From Desulfuromonadaceae bacterium (GTDB lineage: Bacteria > Desulfobacterota > Desulfuromonadia > Geobacterales > Pseudopelobacteraceae): 8,568 nt of DNA. Each line of letters begins with the position of its first letter. Position 1 is the first letter of the stretch. This document shows, one piece after another, positions 1-5,945 of the stretch. The translations under genes and the position numbers were made by a program. The notes beneath the pieces are model-generated. The model was not told where the DNA came from. It made no database searches and saw nothing but the letters and a program-made list of their open reading frames with translations. The stretch is taken from NCBI GenBank assembly GCA_028686145.1, contig JAQUCQ010000129.1, positions 1-8,568 of the forward strand. Direction: 5' to 3'.

Positions 1-83
1 CGGCTTTCAATAGAACCGATTTTCGCAGCCGCTTCCGGCAGGAAATCACTTACGCCCCGGGGAAGCGCTATATCGCTGGGTGA
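1..83 (+). CDS. C-terminal fragment of an unrecognised protein
   Basis: The + strand frame that begins at base 3 is open from the window edge to a TGA at 81-83. It reads as a plausible basic C-terminus ending in EITYAPGKRYIAG, with codon choice like the neighbouring genes. If real, it converges on the lipoprotein gene, and the hairpins at 119-180 lie between the two, which fits a gene-end spacer. Only about 26 residues are visible and I do not recognise the family. Another + frame is open to about base 150, but it reads less like a protein. The call is tentative. Confidence 0.35.
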   Translation, partial: AFNRTDFRSRFRQEITYAPGKRYIAG

Positions 84-118
84 ATGTATCATGCATTTTT
101 TCCGGGTGTGCATTAGTA

Positions 119-142
119 CACCGGTACGAATCAGTGCCGGTG
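119..142 (+). repeat. Hairpin 1 in convergent spacer
   Basis: CACCGGTAC (119-127) and GTGCCGGTG (134-142) pair over nine positions around a 6-base loop. The single non-Watson-Crick position (T125 with G136) is a G.U pair in a + strand transcript but an A.C mismatch in a - strand transcript, so the fold is better in + strand RNA. An A/T-rich stretch (ATATATAAAT) follows on the + side, but there is no proper T-run. It is probably part of a gene-end or terminator region. Confidence 0.5.
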
Positions 143-155
143 ATATATAAATCTG

Positions 156-180
156 TTGCAGCAATCAAAGGTTGCTGCAA
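156..180. terminator. Perfect 9-bp hairpin; possible terminator of the lipoprotein gene
   Basis: TTGCAGCAA (156-164) and TTGCTGCAA (172-180) are exact reverse complements around a 7-base loop. The hairpin lies about 57 bases past the stop of the minus-strand lipoprotein gene. On that strand it is followed by CAGATTTATATATC, which is A/T-rich but lacks an uninterrupted T-run. The stem is certain from the sequence. Its role as a terminator is inferred from its place between two convergent gene ends. Confidence 0.45.
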
Positions 181-236
181 ACGTTCATTGTTGCAAAATC
201 CGGATGCCATGTCAAAATAAAAGACAAACAAATTGA

Positions 237-1271
237 TTAGCGAGTACTCCCGGTAGCCGGAACTATTTCGATAGGACCCGCGGGAGAAGTGTCAGGCGAC
301 GTAACAGCTTTTTCTGTCACCGGCGCTTTAGCAGGTGCTTGAACAGGTGTTTCAGCTGCTGGCACCAGAGCTGGCGTTTGACCGGAGACGGTCGACGGTA
401 CCGGCAATTCAGCCGGTTTTAGTGAGCCTTCCGAAAGCGGCAAGGACTTACGGTCAACAACCACACCTCCCTTTGTTTGATTATCGTTATCATGTTTGAT
501 CAACGAGGTCATTTCATCAAACAGTCTGCCGTAAACTTCAGGCTCCTGAGTCTCCCGGTGCAGCCAGTCGCGCTTTTTCTGCTCAAGAGTTCGGCGAATT
601 CCGTCAATTGACTTGAAGCGCAGTTCGGTCCTTTTGGACAGGTTTGCTTCTGTCTCGCTAAAATCCGGATACTGGAGGTTCACCAGCGGGTAATAGGTTA
701 ATAATCTTGTACGGAAATTCGGGTATTCCCACAGAACGGTGCCGTCGGGACCAAGTATCTGCGCTGTCATCGTCAAAAAATTGAAGTTGGTTTCAAGAGA
801 ATCAAGCAGATTGCTGGAATATATTTTACTGGATTTTGTCAACCCACTGACAACAACCAGCATGACGGCATCAAGCCGGTTTTTCTTTATGTAAGTACCG
901 ATTACATCATTCTTCCAAAAATATTTGTTGTACTGAATGTCGGCATCATCCCGTTTTTCACGTCGCGCGACCAGTGAGCTGAAAAGGTGCCCCGGATCAT
1001 CAGCCAGCAGTGTTACCGCAGAGAAGTTGCCCGTGCTCTGGAGTTTCCGCACGAGTAGATGTTCATATTTCCGATTCAGTTCGGCAATGAGCGGCAGCAG
1101 AAATTCTTTTTGCGGGTAGATAATGTCTGAGTCGGCATCAATAAAAATCGGAGCAACACCAAGTACCTTTACTTTTTCGGAGAACGCATCGGCCGGAATA
1201 TTGAAATGATTCTGGGCACAGCCAAGCATTATTCCGGCAACAACAAATAAACTCATAACGAATCGTTTCAT
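237..1271 (-). CDS. Uncharacterised lipoprotein with a Pro/Ala-rich C-terminal tail (344 aa)
   Basis: The ATG at 1271 is chosen because GGAG sits 7 bases upstream. The GTG at 1283 would place that RBS inside the gene. The protein starts MKRFVMSLFVVAGIMLGC, a lipoprotein signal peptide with an MLGC lipobox, so the mature protein should begin at the lipid-modified Cys18 and be anchored in a membrane facing the periplasm. Residues of about 30-245 form a mixed alpha/beta soluble domain containing VLGVAPIFID, LVRKLQSTGNFSAV and LDAVMLVVVSG. This layout loosely recalls TolB-N/CsgG-like periplasmic lipoproteins, but I cannot assign a family. About the last 70 residues are low-complexity and rich in Pro, Ala, Thr and Val, like a flexible linker or wall-spanning tail. 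It is transcribed alone, away from metX. The function is unknown. Confidence 0.88.
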   Translation of the reverse strand: MKRFVMSLFVVAGIMLGCAQNHFNIPADAFSEKVKVLGVAPIFIDADSDIIYPQKEFLLPLIAELNRKYEHLLVRKLQSTGNFSAVTLLADDPGHLFSSLVARREKRDDADIQYNKYFWKNDVIGTYIKKNRLDAVMLVVVSGLTKSSKIYSSNLLDSLETNFNFLTMTAQILGPDGTVLWEYPNFRTRLLTYYPLVNLQYPDFSETEANLSKRTELRFKSIDGIRRTLEQKKRDWLHRETQEPEVYGRLFDEMTSLIKHDNDNQTKGGVVVDRKSLPLSEGSLKPAELPVPSTVSGQTPALVPAAETPVQAPAKAPVTEKAVTSPDTSPAGPIEIVPATGSTR

Positions 1272-1371
1272 AAAAAACTCCACACGGCATAAAGTTCGAA
1301 AAAAAAATCACCATCATCGCTTTTACCAGATTCCTGTTCTGGATCAAAGACAACTCTTGTTGGTGCTCCGC

Positions 1372-1398
1372 AGTATACTTTTAACAGTGCACTTTCAA
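1372..1398 (-). promoter_or_regulatory. Possible promoter of the lipoprotein gene
   Basis: On the minus strand TTGAAA (1393-1398) and TATACT (1372-1377) resemble -35 and -10 boxes, about 100 bases upstream of the lipoprotein start. The 15-base spacer is shorter than the usual 17, so this is only a candidate. Confidence 0.3.
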
Positions 1399-1518
1399 TT
1401 TCTTAATTCTCATAATTCCTGATTTTATGTTGCACTTATATCAGAAAGCAGGCTTGTTTTCTACTCAATTTGACTGCGTGGCGCAGAGATGCGATAACGC
1501 CCTTTGTATTCAATTTGA

Positions 1519-1548
1519 TTGACAAAATACGGCATTATTTCGTATCGT
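1519..1548 (+). promoter_or_regulatory. Predicted sigma70-type promoter of the metX leader
   Basis: TTGACA (1519-1524) is a perfect -35 box. After an 18-base spacer, TATCGT (1543-1548) matches the -10 consensus at 4 of 6 positions. The predicted transcription start, near 1555, falls about ten bases before the first strand of the SAM-I aptamer, as expected for a riboswitch leader. Confidence 0.6.
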
Positions 1549-1564
1549 CTTGTTACTATACCTG

Positions 1565-1660
1565 CTTATCGAGAGTGGTGGAGGGAAAAGGCCCTGCGAA
1601 GCCACAGCAACCGGTCAAATGACGCCAGGTGCTAAATCCTGCCGCAAGGCAAAGATGAGA
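1565..1660 (+). ncRNA. SAM-I (S-box) riboswitch aptamer
   Basis: This RNA binds S-adenosylmethionine and lowers expression of the methionine gene downstream when SAM is plentiful. The S-box signature is easy to see: CTTATCGAGAG at the start, GGTGGAGGG with the kink-turn region, GGCCCTGCGAAGCC, GCAACC (1607-1612), a GCC-GCAA-GGC stem (1641-1650) and the closing GATGAGAGG. P1 forms between CTTATC (1565-1570) and GATGAG (1654-1659), with one G.U pair. It is followed by an antiterminator/terminator pair and directly by metX, the expected target. Confidence 0.95.
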
Positions 1661-1693
1661 GGTGTGCTGTGCCGTTTCCAGCCCCTTTCTCAT
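1655..1693 (+). promoter_or_regulatory. Predicted antiterminator of the SAM-I riboswitch
   Basis: The 3' strand of P1, ATGAGA (1655-1660), is exactly complementary to TCTCAT (1688-1693). GCTG (1666-1669) also pairs with CAGC (1679-1682). Forming this structure breaks P1 and uses up the 5' arm of the terminator, so the low-SAM state would read through and leave the GAAGGG RBS (1701-1706) single-stranded. This is worked out by hand and was not folded computationally. Confidence 0.7.
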
Positions 1694-1714
1694 ATGATGT
1701 GAAGGGCTTTTTTT
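1680..1714 (+). terminator. SAM-controlled terminator hairpin containing the metX RBS
   Basis: AGCCC (1680-1684) pairs with GGGCT (1704-1708). TT/AA and a C/G pair extend the stem after a bulged C, and seven Ts (1708-1714) complete an intrinsic terminator. The T-run touches the metX ATG at 1715. The only Shine-Dalgarno-like sequence, GAAGGG (1701-1706), is the 3' arm of the stem, 8 bases before the ATG. When folded, the hairpin should end transcription and also hide the RBS. Confidence 0.85.
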
Positions 1715-2812
1715 ATGTCTGAAGATTACATCACCGAACAAGCTATAACCTTTGAATCCGGCATCCGTCTCGATAGTGGCCGGATACTGGCTCCGGTTAC
1801 TTTGGCGTTCGAAACCTACGGCACCCTTAACGAGCAAAGGACCAATGCCATTCTTGTTGAGCATGCCTGGACCGGCGATGCTCATCTGGCCGGAAGACGG
1901 AACGCTTCTGAAACAAAACCCGGCTGGTGGGATGCCATCGTCGGGCCAGGCCGCCTGCTTGATACCGACCGTTATTTTATCATCTGCTCAAATGTCATCG
2001 GCTCCTGTTTCGGCTCTACCGGGCCCACCTCAATCAACCCTAAAACAGGAAAACGTTATAACCTCTCTTTTCCGGTGGTCACCATTCGCGACATGGTCCG
2101 CGCCCAAAAGCTATTGATTGAAGCTCTTGGTATCGAGCGGTTATTCTCCGTCATGGGTGGAAGCATGGGGGGCATGCAGGCTCTGGAGTGGGCGACGCAA
2201 TACCCTGATGGCATTGCCTCGGCGATTGTCCTGGCCACGACACCGCGGCCGTCTCCACAAGCCATTTCGCTTAATGCCATCGCCCGCTGGGCAATATTTA
2301 ATGATCCTACCTGGCGCAAGGGTGAATACAAGCATAATCCCAAAGACGGCCTCGCGCTAGCCCGTGGTATCGGCCATATTACCTTTCTTTCTGACGAATC
2401 TATGAATAGCAAGTTTGGGCGCCGATTTTCGGCACGGGACGGACAATTTGACTTCTTCGGTCAATTCGAGGTCGAGCGGTATCTAAATTATAATGGCTAT
2501 AATTTTGTAGATCGTTTTGATGCCAACTCTTTTCTTTACCTGGCCAAGTCTCTGGATCTTTACGATATTTCATGGGGATATGAGTCAATGGCCGAGGCTT
2601 TCAGCCAGGTCCAGGTCCCGATTCAATTCTATGCGTTCAGCTCTGACTGGCTCTACCCCCCGTATCAAACGGAAGAGATGGCCACCTGTCTCAAGGAACT
2701 CGGCAAACAAGTTGAATATCATCTCATTACGTCGGCGTATGGTCACGATGCTTTTCTGCTGGAGCATGAGACCTTCACCCCGATGGTGCGGAATTTTCTT
2801 GAGCAAATCTGA
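1715..2812 (+). CDS. metX: Homoserine O-acyltransferase MetX (365 aa)
   Basis: This cytoplasmic alpha/beta-hydrolase enzyme transfers an acyl group from acetyl-CoA (succinyl-CoA in some family members) to the hydroxyl of homoserine, the committed step of methionine synthesis. The length is normal for the family. The nucleophile is Ser150 in the GGSMGG elbow. Asp311 in SSDWLYPP and His344 in YGHDAF complete the triad. HAWTGDAHLAG (50-60) is the family's oxyanion-side signature, with W and A replacing residues common in other phyla. The ATG at 1715 is fixed by the GAAGGG RBS in the riboswitch terminator. Expression should fall as SAM rises. No metW follows; a tRNA thiolase gene overlaps the end instead. 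Acetyl versus succinyl specificity cannot be decided by eye. Confidence 0.96.
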   Translation: MSEDYITEQAITFESGIRLDSGRILAPVTLAFETYGTLNEQRTNAILVEHAWTGDAHLAGRRNASETKPGWWDAIVGPGRLLDTDRYFIICSNVIGSCFGSTGPTSINPKTGKRYNLSFPVVTIRDMVRAQKLLIEALGIERLFSVMGGSMGGMQALEWATQYPDGIASAIVLATTPRPSPQAISLNAIARWAIFNDPTWRKGEYKHNPKDGLALARGIGHITFLSDESMNSKFGRRFSARDGQFDFFGQFEVERYLNYNGYNFVDRFDANSFLYLAKSLDLYDISWGYESMAEAFSQVQVPIQFYAFSSDWLYPPYQTEEMATCLKELGKQVEYHLITSAYGHDAFLLEHETFTPMVRNFLEQI

Positions 2813-3692
2813 AACGGTGAATACCCCTAGCGAACAAAATCCATCCGCAAAATTCAAGGATGATCAGCTGTTCAGAAAGTTGCGGCATGGCACAGGCAAA
2901 GCCATTGGTGATTTCGGACTGATTGCAAATGGAGATCGTATCGCGGTAGCAGTTTCCGGAGGCAAAGATTCGTACACGCTGCTCCTGTTACTTGAAGAAC
3001 TCCGCAGGAGAGCTCCAGTGCAATTTGAACTTATCGCTGTCAACATTGATTCCGGCTACCCCGGGTACCGTGCTGATATCATCGAAGATTTTCTCCGGAA
3101 AAACGGATTTTCCTATCGAATGGTGCCAAGTGAACACTATGACATTATTAAAGAGAAACGGCGTCCCGGCTCCTCCTACTGTTCGATCTGTTCGCGCCTG
3201 AAGCGGGGTGCGCTCTATGAAGCCGCCCAGACATTAGGGTGCAACAAGCTTGCACTCGGCCATCATCGGGAGGATTTTATTGAGACCCTCCTGCTGAACC
3301 AGTTTTTTGTCGGCTCACTGAAGTCAATGTCCGCGTCCATGTTGGCCGATAACGGCATAGTTACTGTCATCAGGCCACTTGTCTATATCGCCGAAGAAGA
3401 CATCATTTCATTTTCTCACCAGGCGCAGTTGCCGGTTGTCTGCTGTTCTTGCCCTGTCAGTGGTACTGCTGATATGCAACGCACGCGGATGAAACAGCTG
3501 CTTGAAGAGTTGCAGACCACTATTCCGCATGTCAAAAACAGCCTACTAAAAGCCCTTTCAAATGTTCACCCCCGCCACCTGCTTGACACATCGCTGCGCA
3601 AGGATGCGGTGGGAAGTGGGGAGACTGCGACTCTTTGCATTCCCCCAACTATGTCTCCTGATCCCCATGTCAGCGAGAAGATCAACGACTGA
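2799..3692 (+). CDS. ttcA: TtcA-family tRNA 2-thiocytidine synthetase (297 aa)
   Basis: TtcA enzymes activate C32 of certain tRNAs with ATP and insert sulfur using a 4Fe-4S cluster, making 2-thiocytidine. Numbered from the TTG start, the PP-loop SGGKDS is at 53-58. The cluster cysteines are CSICSR (C128, C131) and CCSC (C215/C216/C218). GHHREDFIETLLLNQF (154-169) is the typical helical motif. I chose TTG 2799 because CGGAA lies 5 bases upstream; this overlaps metX by 14 bases. The alternatives are ATG 2766, with a poorly spaced GGAG, and GTG 2817, with a weak RBS. The overlap suggests translational coupling to metX, and hence SAM-riboswitch control. The last 30 or so residues, after HPRHLLD, look like a non-core tail lying where a small convergent ORF overlaps. 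A close TtcA-like paralogue with different tRNA specificity is possible. Confidence 0.9.
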   Translation: MSKSETVNTPSEQNPSAKFKDDQLFRKLRHGTGKAIGDFGLIANGDRIAVAVSGGKDSYTLLLLLEELRRRAPVQFELIAVNIDSGYPGYRADIIEDFLRKNGFSYRMVPSEHYDIIKEKRRPGSSYCSICSRLKRGALYEAAQTLGCNKLALGHHREDFIETLLLNQFFVGSLKSMSASMLADNGIVTVIRPLVYIAEEDIISFSHQAQLPVVCCSCPVSGTADMQRTRMKQLLEELQTTIPHVKNSLLKALSNVHPRHLLDTSLRKDAVGSGETATLCIPPTMSPDPHVSEKIND

Positions 3693-3746
3693 ATACCAGC
3701 CACTAACCGCCACAACAGCTACGCCTGCTATCAGTATTGCTTCCAT
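3558..3746 (-). CDS. Possible small membrane protein (62 aa), convergent with ttcA
   Basis: I do not recognise this protein. It is supported by an ATG with an ideal RBS, AAGGAG (3752-3757 on the complementary strand), 5 bases upstream, and by a possible promoter at 3792-3820. Residues of about 3-22 (AILIAGVAVVAVSG and on) are strongly hydrophobic and can span the membrane once. They are followed by VVDLLADMGIRRHS and a basic tail. The last 45 codons or so lie opposite the 3' end of ttcA. Because the hydrophobic part and RBS lie outside ttcA, the signal is not simply an antisense shadow, but the tail may be. The function is unknown. It could instead be a chance ORF. Confidence 0.5.
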   Translation of the reverse strand: MEAILIAGVAVVAVSGWYSVVDLLADMGIRRHSWGNAKSRSLPTSHRILAQRCVKQVAGVNI

Positions 3747-3789
3747 ATTGTCTCCTTATCGTAAAATATATGCAGAGCATAGCAGTACG

Positions 3790-3849
3790 ATATGACAGAA
3801 TATGTCAGGAGCAAGTTCAAGCGTTGCATTCTGTCCCTTCCTGACAGAA
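3790..3849. repeat. Cluster of TGACAGAA-type inverted repeats (operator-like)
   Basis: TGACA (3793-3797) and TGTCA (3803-3807) flank GAATA, giving a 15-bp dyad. The same block is also a near-direct repeat of 10 bases (ATATGACAGA, then ATATGTCAGG). A second dyad, TTCTGTC (3829-3835) and GACAGAA (3843-3849), has a 7-base centre. The shared half-site TGACAGAA occurs three times in 60 bases. The dyad centres are 39 bases apart. Two related dyads over a predicted promoter suggest a dimeric repressor site. The protein is unknown. Confidence 0.5.
3792..3820 (-). promoter_or_regulatory. Candidate promoter for the small minus-strand ORF
   Basis: On the minus strand TTGAAC (3815-3820) is followed after 17 bases by TGTCAT (3792-3797). 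Each matches its sigma70 box at 4 of 6 positions. Transcription would start near 3785 and give a leader of about 40 bases before the small ORF. The -10 box lies inside an inverted repeat. Confidence 0.4.
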
Positions 3850-4025
3850 AATAACATTGGTTACGGAGGTAATCATTTTTCAGGGTTTGGTCATCAGAAG
3901 CGGGACACACTGGACGTTTCAGAAAGGTGGGATGTTCTGCGGGGAAGGAGTAAACCACGGCAATAAGCCGCGATGGGCTCGTCGACTGTTACATTTTCGA
4001 TATGAGAGCGAGGTGTGCAGGTGAG

Positions 4026-4811
4026 TCAGGGTTCGCCGCGCTCTGCTTCACCTGAGAGCATGACAAGATCAACTCGCCGGTTTTTGGCGCGTCCCTCGGG
4101 AGTGGCATTATCGGCAATAGGCCGGAACTCGGCATAGCCGGTTGCCGATATTTTATTAGGATCTATGTCAAAGTGTTTAAGCAGATATTTCAGGCCATTT
4201 GTCGCACGTGCCGTTGACAGTTCCCAATTGGATGGGAATTGGGCCGTGCTGATCGGTATATTATCGGTATGCCCTTCGAGCCGCAATGGGTTATTATACT
4301 GGCTCATCACTTCTGCGATAGTATTAATCAGATCATAAGCCTCCGGCTTGATGGTTGCCTGGCCGGAATTAAAAAACCCGGCTTCCTTGAGACTGACGAT
4401 CAGGCCGCGGCGCGTTATTTCCAGGGTCACCTTGTTTTGCGCGCCCTGTTTAACGAGATATGCTTCCACCGCCGATTTGATCTGACGGAAATCCTTCTCT
4501 TCCGCCCGTGTTTTTGCATGCCCGCTCCGCGCCTTGCCCATCGGCGCCAGTTTTATCTCCGGGACGAGCGAGGGAATAACAGTAATCGCCTGCGAAGGAA
4601 TAACATTGACTTTCGGGGCACTTGCACCGGCATTTGCCATGCCGAAGGACTGCTGAATAGCCTGCATAACCTCTTCAACCTTCTTCTTGTCGCTCTGCCC
4701 CATCGCATACAGGACTACGAAGACAGCAAACAGCAACGTAATAAAGTCTGCGTAGGAAACGAGCCAGCGCTCGTGGTTGACATGCTTTTCCGGTTCTTTT
4801 TTGAGTGCCAT
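4026..4811 (-). CDS. motB: Flagellar stator protein MotB (261 aa)
   Basis: MotB anchors the stator to peptidoglycan and, with MotA, forms the ion channel that drives flagellar rotation. A short basic cytoplasmic N-terminus precedes one membrane helix (about 18-37) with the essential ion-binding Asp22 in SYADFITLL. A plug/linker region with Pro and Ala follows. The OmpA-like peptidoglycan-binding domain is at about 128-250: EGHTDNIPI (179-187), NWELSTARA (195-203) and GRAKNRRVDL (240-249). It starts 6 bases after the motA stop, with only a weak GGGCGG-type RBS, so translation is probably coupled to motA. I cannot tell proton from sodium specificity. The length and domain order are normal. Confidence 0.95.
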   Translation of the reverse strand: MALKKEPEKHVNHERWLVSYADFITLLFAVFVVLYAMGQSDKKKVEEVMQAIQQSFGMANAGASAPKVNVIPSQAITVIPSLVPEIKLAPMGKARSGHAKTRAEEKDFRQIKSAVEAYLVKQGAQNKVTLEITRRGLIVSLKEAGFFNSGQATIKPEAYDLINTIAEVMSQYNNPLRLEGHTDNIPISTAQFPSNWELSTARATNGLKYLLKHFDIDPNKISATGYAEFRPIADNATPEGRAKNRRVDLVMLSGEAERGEP

Positions 4812-4817
4812 GTCTGG

Positions 4818-5564
4818 TTAGTGGCCGCCCACGTAAGCCATCAGTTTCTGTTCAATAAAATGCGGATTTTCCCCATTCTGGATCGCAATCAATCCCTCCA
4901 GTATCATGATCCGCCGCAACATTTCTTCTTTCATTCGTATCTTGAGCTTGGTTCCGATTGGCAGACAGATTACATTAGCAACAATCAGGCCATAAATGGT
5001 AGCAACGAATGCAACGGCAATACCGCCGCCAAGCTTTGAGGTGTCGGAGAGGTTGGCCATAACGTGAATCAAGCCGAGAACGGCTCCAATAATACCGATT
5101 GTTGGCGAGAACCCACCGGCTGCTTCATAGAATTCAATTGTATGTTTGGTATGGTCTTCATAGGCCATAATATCCGCTTCAAGCGTTTCACGGAGTTTTT
5201 GGGGATCAATACCGTCAACCACCAGGGAGATCCCTTTTTTGATGAAAGGGTCCCGGGCTGACTGAGCCTCCTGCTCGAGCGAAATCAAACCGTTACGGCG
5301 GGCTTTAGTGGCATAGTTGATAATATCTTTTACCACCTGCTCATGGTCTACTTTTGCCGGCAGAAATACGACTTTAACACCTTTCAGCGCATTTATAATT
5401 GCGGAGAGTGGAAAGCAGACAAATGTGGCGCCAAAAGTGCCCCCTAAAACAATTATCGCAGCCGTAGGCTGTATCAGCGCCGACATGTGCACACCTTCGA
5501 GTGCTGCACCGCCAAAAACGGCCCCGAAGGCCATCACCAGCCCTATTATGGTAGCTAAATCCAT
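4818..5564 (-). CDS. motA: Flagellar stator protein MotA (248 aa)
   Basis: MotA is the inner-membrane stator subunit whose cytoplasmic loop pushes on the rotor protein FliG. Four membrane segments lie at about 3-22, 32-52, 152-171 and 180-202. The two functional prolines are visible: Pro154 in GFSPTIGIIGAVLGLI and Pro202 in CLPIGTKL. The charged loop that contacts FliG includes KARRNGLISLEQEA (87-100). AFGAVFGGAALEG at the N-terminus is of the MotA/PomA kind common in deltaproteobacteria. The ATG follows the flbD stop by 3 bases, and motB follows 6 bases later, so the three genes form one transcript with coupled translation. Confidence 0.96.
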   Translation of the reverse strand: MDLATIIGLVMAFGAVFGGAALEGVHMSALIQPTAAIIVLGGTFGATFVCFPLSAIINALKGVKVVFLPAKVDHEQVVKDIINYATKARRNGLISLEQEAQSARDPFIKKGISLVVDGIDPQKLRETLEADIMAYEDHTKHTIEFYEAAGGFSPTIGIIGAVLGLIHVMANLSDTSKLGGGIAVAFVATIYGLIVANVICLPIGTKLKIRMKEEMLRRIMILEGLIAIQNGENPHFIEQKLMAYVGGH

Positions 5565-5567
5565 GCG

Positions 5568-5891
5568 CTATAAATCCCGACTGTGGAATGGAATAGTGTT
5601 CTGTTCACCTTGAAAATCCGCCGAGGCATCTTCCACCCGGTCCTTTGACCAATCAAGCCTATGTGCCAAAGTGCGGCCGAGATACCGTCTGGCCGCCGGA
5701 AATGCCGCCCGGCGTGAAATTTTGGCGCGAAAGGCAACGATCCGGCTTATGATGGTGCTTGCCCGATCAATAACAATATACCGATTTCCGTTAAAAAGAG
5801 TGATGACCGTATCCGGCGTTTCTTCGATACATATAATATGGTCCGGGTTCAGGTACATCCGCTGTTTATCCAGACGCGTCACTACAATCAT
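5568..5891 (-). CDS. flbD: FlbD-family motility protein with a long C-terminal extension (107 aa)
   Basis: FlbD-family proteins are small cytoplasmic proteins found beside motA in many flagellated bacteria; their molecular role is not well defined. The core at residues 1-58 is recognisable: an N-terminal MIVVTRLD, LNPDHIICIEETPDTVITLFNG and YIVIDRASTIISRIVAFRAKI. The family is usually about 60-85 residues. Here another 49 or so residues follow (RRAAFPAARRYLGR, then an acidic and polar end), with no motif I know. This family is not the Caulobacter FlbD response regulator. The start is well placed, with GGAG 5 bases upstream. It is the first gene of the flbD-motA-motB set. Confidence 0.88.
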   Translation of the reverse strand: MIVVTRLDKQRMYLNPDHIICIEETPDTVITLFNGNRYIVIDRASTIISRIVAFRAKISRRAAFPAARRYLGRTLAHRLDWSKDRVEDASADFQGEQNTIPFHSRDL

Positions 5892-5929
5892 GAAAACTCC
5901 GCTCGACTGATGGGTGTTTTTCTATAAAT

Positions 5930-5945
5930 ATCAAAACCTGTACCA
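5930..5945 (-). promoter_or_regulatory. Sigma54-like promoter candidate upstream of flbD
   Basis: The minus strand reads TGGTACAGGTTTTGAT. This fits the -24/-12 pattern TGGCAC-N5-TTGCA except for C to T at -24 and C to A in the -12 GC. It lies about 39 bases before the flbD start. An overlapping sigma70 reading (TTGACC, 17 bases, TTTATA) and a small ACCTG-GTA-CAGGT dyad are also present, so the assignment is open. Confidence 0.4.

Larger units (their letters stand above)
3747..4025. other. Spacer between the small ORF and the end of motB
   Basis: Apart from the promoter and repeat cluster, I see no convincing gene here. GGAGGT at 3865-3870 on the + strand resembles a strong RBS but is not followed by ATG, GTG or TTG at a usable distance. 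On the minus strand downstream of motB, CGCGGC-TTATT-GCCGTG (near 3956-3973) forms a short stem with one G.U pair, followed by GTTTACTCCTT. It could be a weak terminator for the motility operon. Confidence 0.4.

Noticed and set aside
46..231. Minus-strand ORF just after the lipoprotein stop
   Set aside because: It needs a TTG start without an RBS, runs through both hairpins, overlaps the likely end of the + strand gene, and reads as no known protein.
1556..1885. Minus-strand ORF across the metX leader
   Set aside because: It is antisense to the SAM-I riboswitch and the start of metX, whose identities are certain.
2517..2798. Long N-terminal extension of ttcA inside metX
   Set aside because: The added residues are an out-of-frame reading of metX with no similarity to TtcA. 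The core begins after about 2850, and a start at 2799 or 2817 suffices.
3731..3958. Minus-strand ORF of 75 codons between motB and ttcA
   Set aside because: It uses a GTG start with no RBS, shows no domain, and overlaps the better-supported RBS and start at 3746 and the repeat cluster.
3865..4023. Strong RBS-like GGAGGT on the + strand followed by an open frame
   Set aside because: No ATG, GTG or TTG follows at a usable distance; an ATT start would be needed, and the reading has no protein character.
4239..5039. Long + strand ORF (266 codons) opposite motB and motA
   Set aside because: It lies wholly antisense to two well-recognised genes, has no protein-like domain, and its composition follows the stator genes' codon structure.
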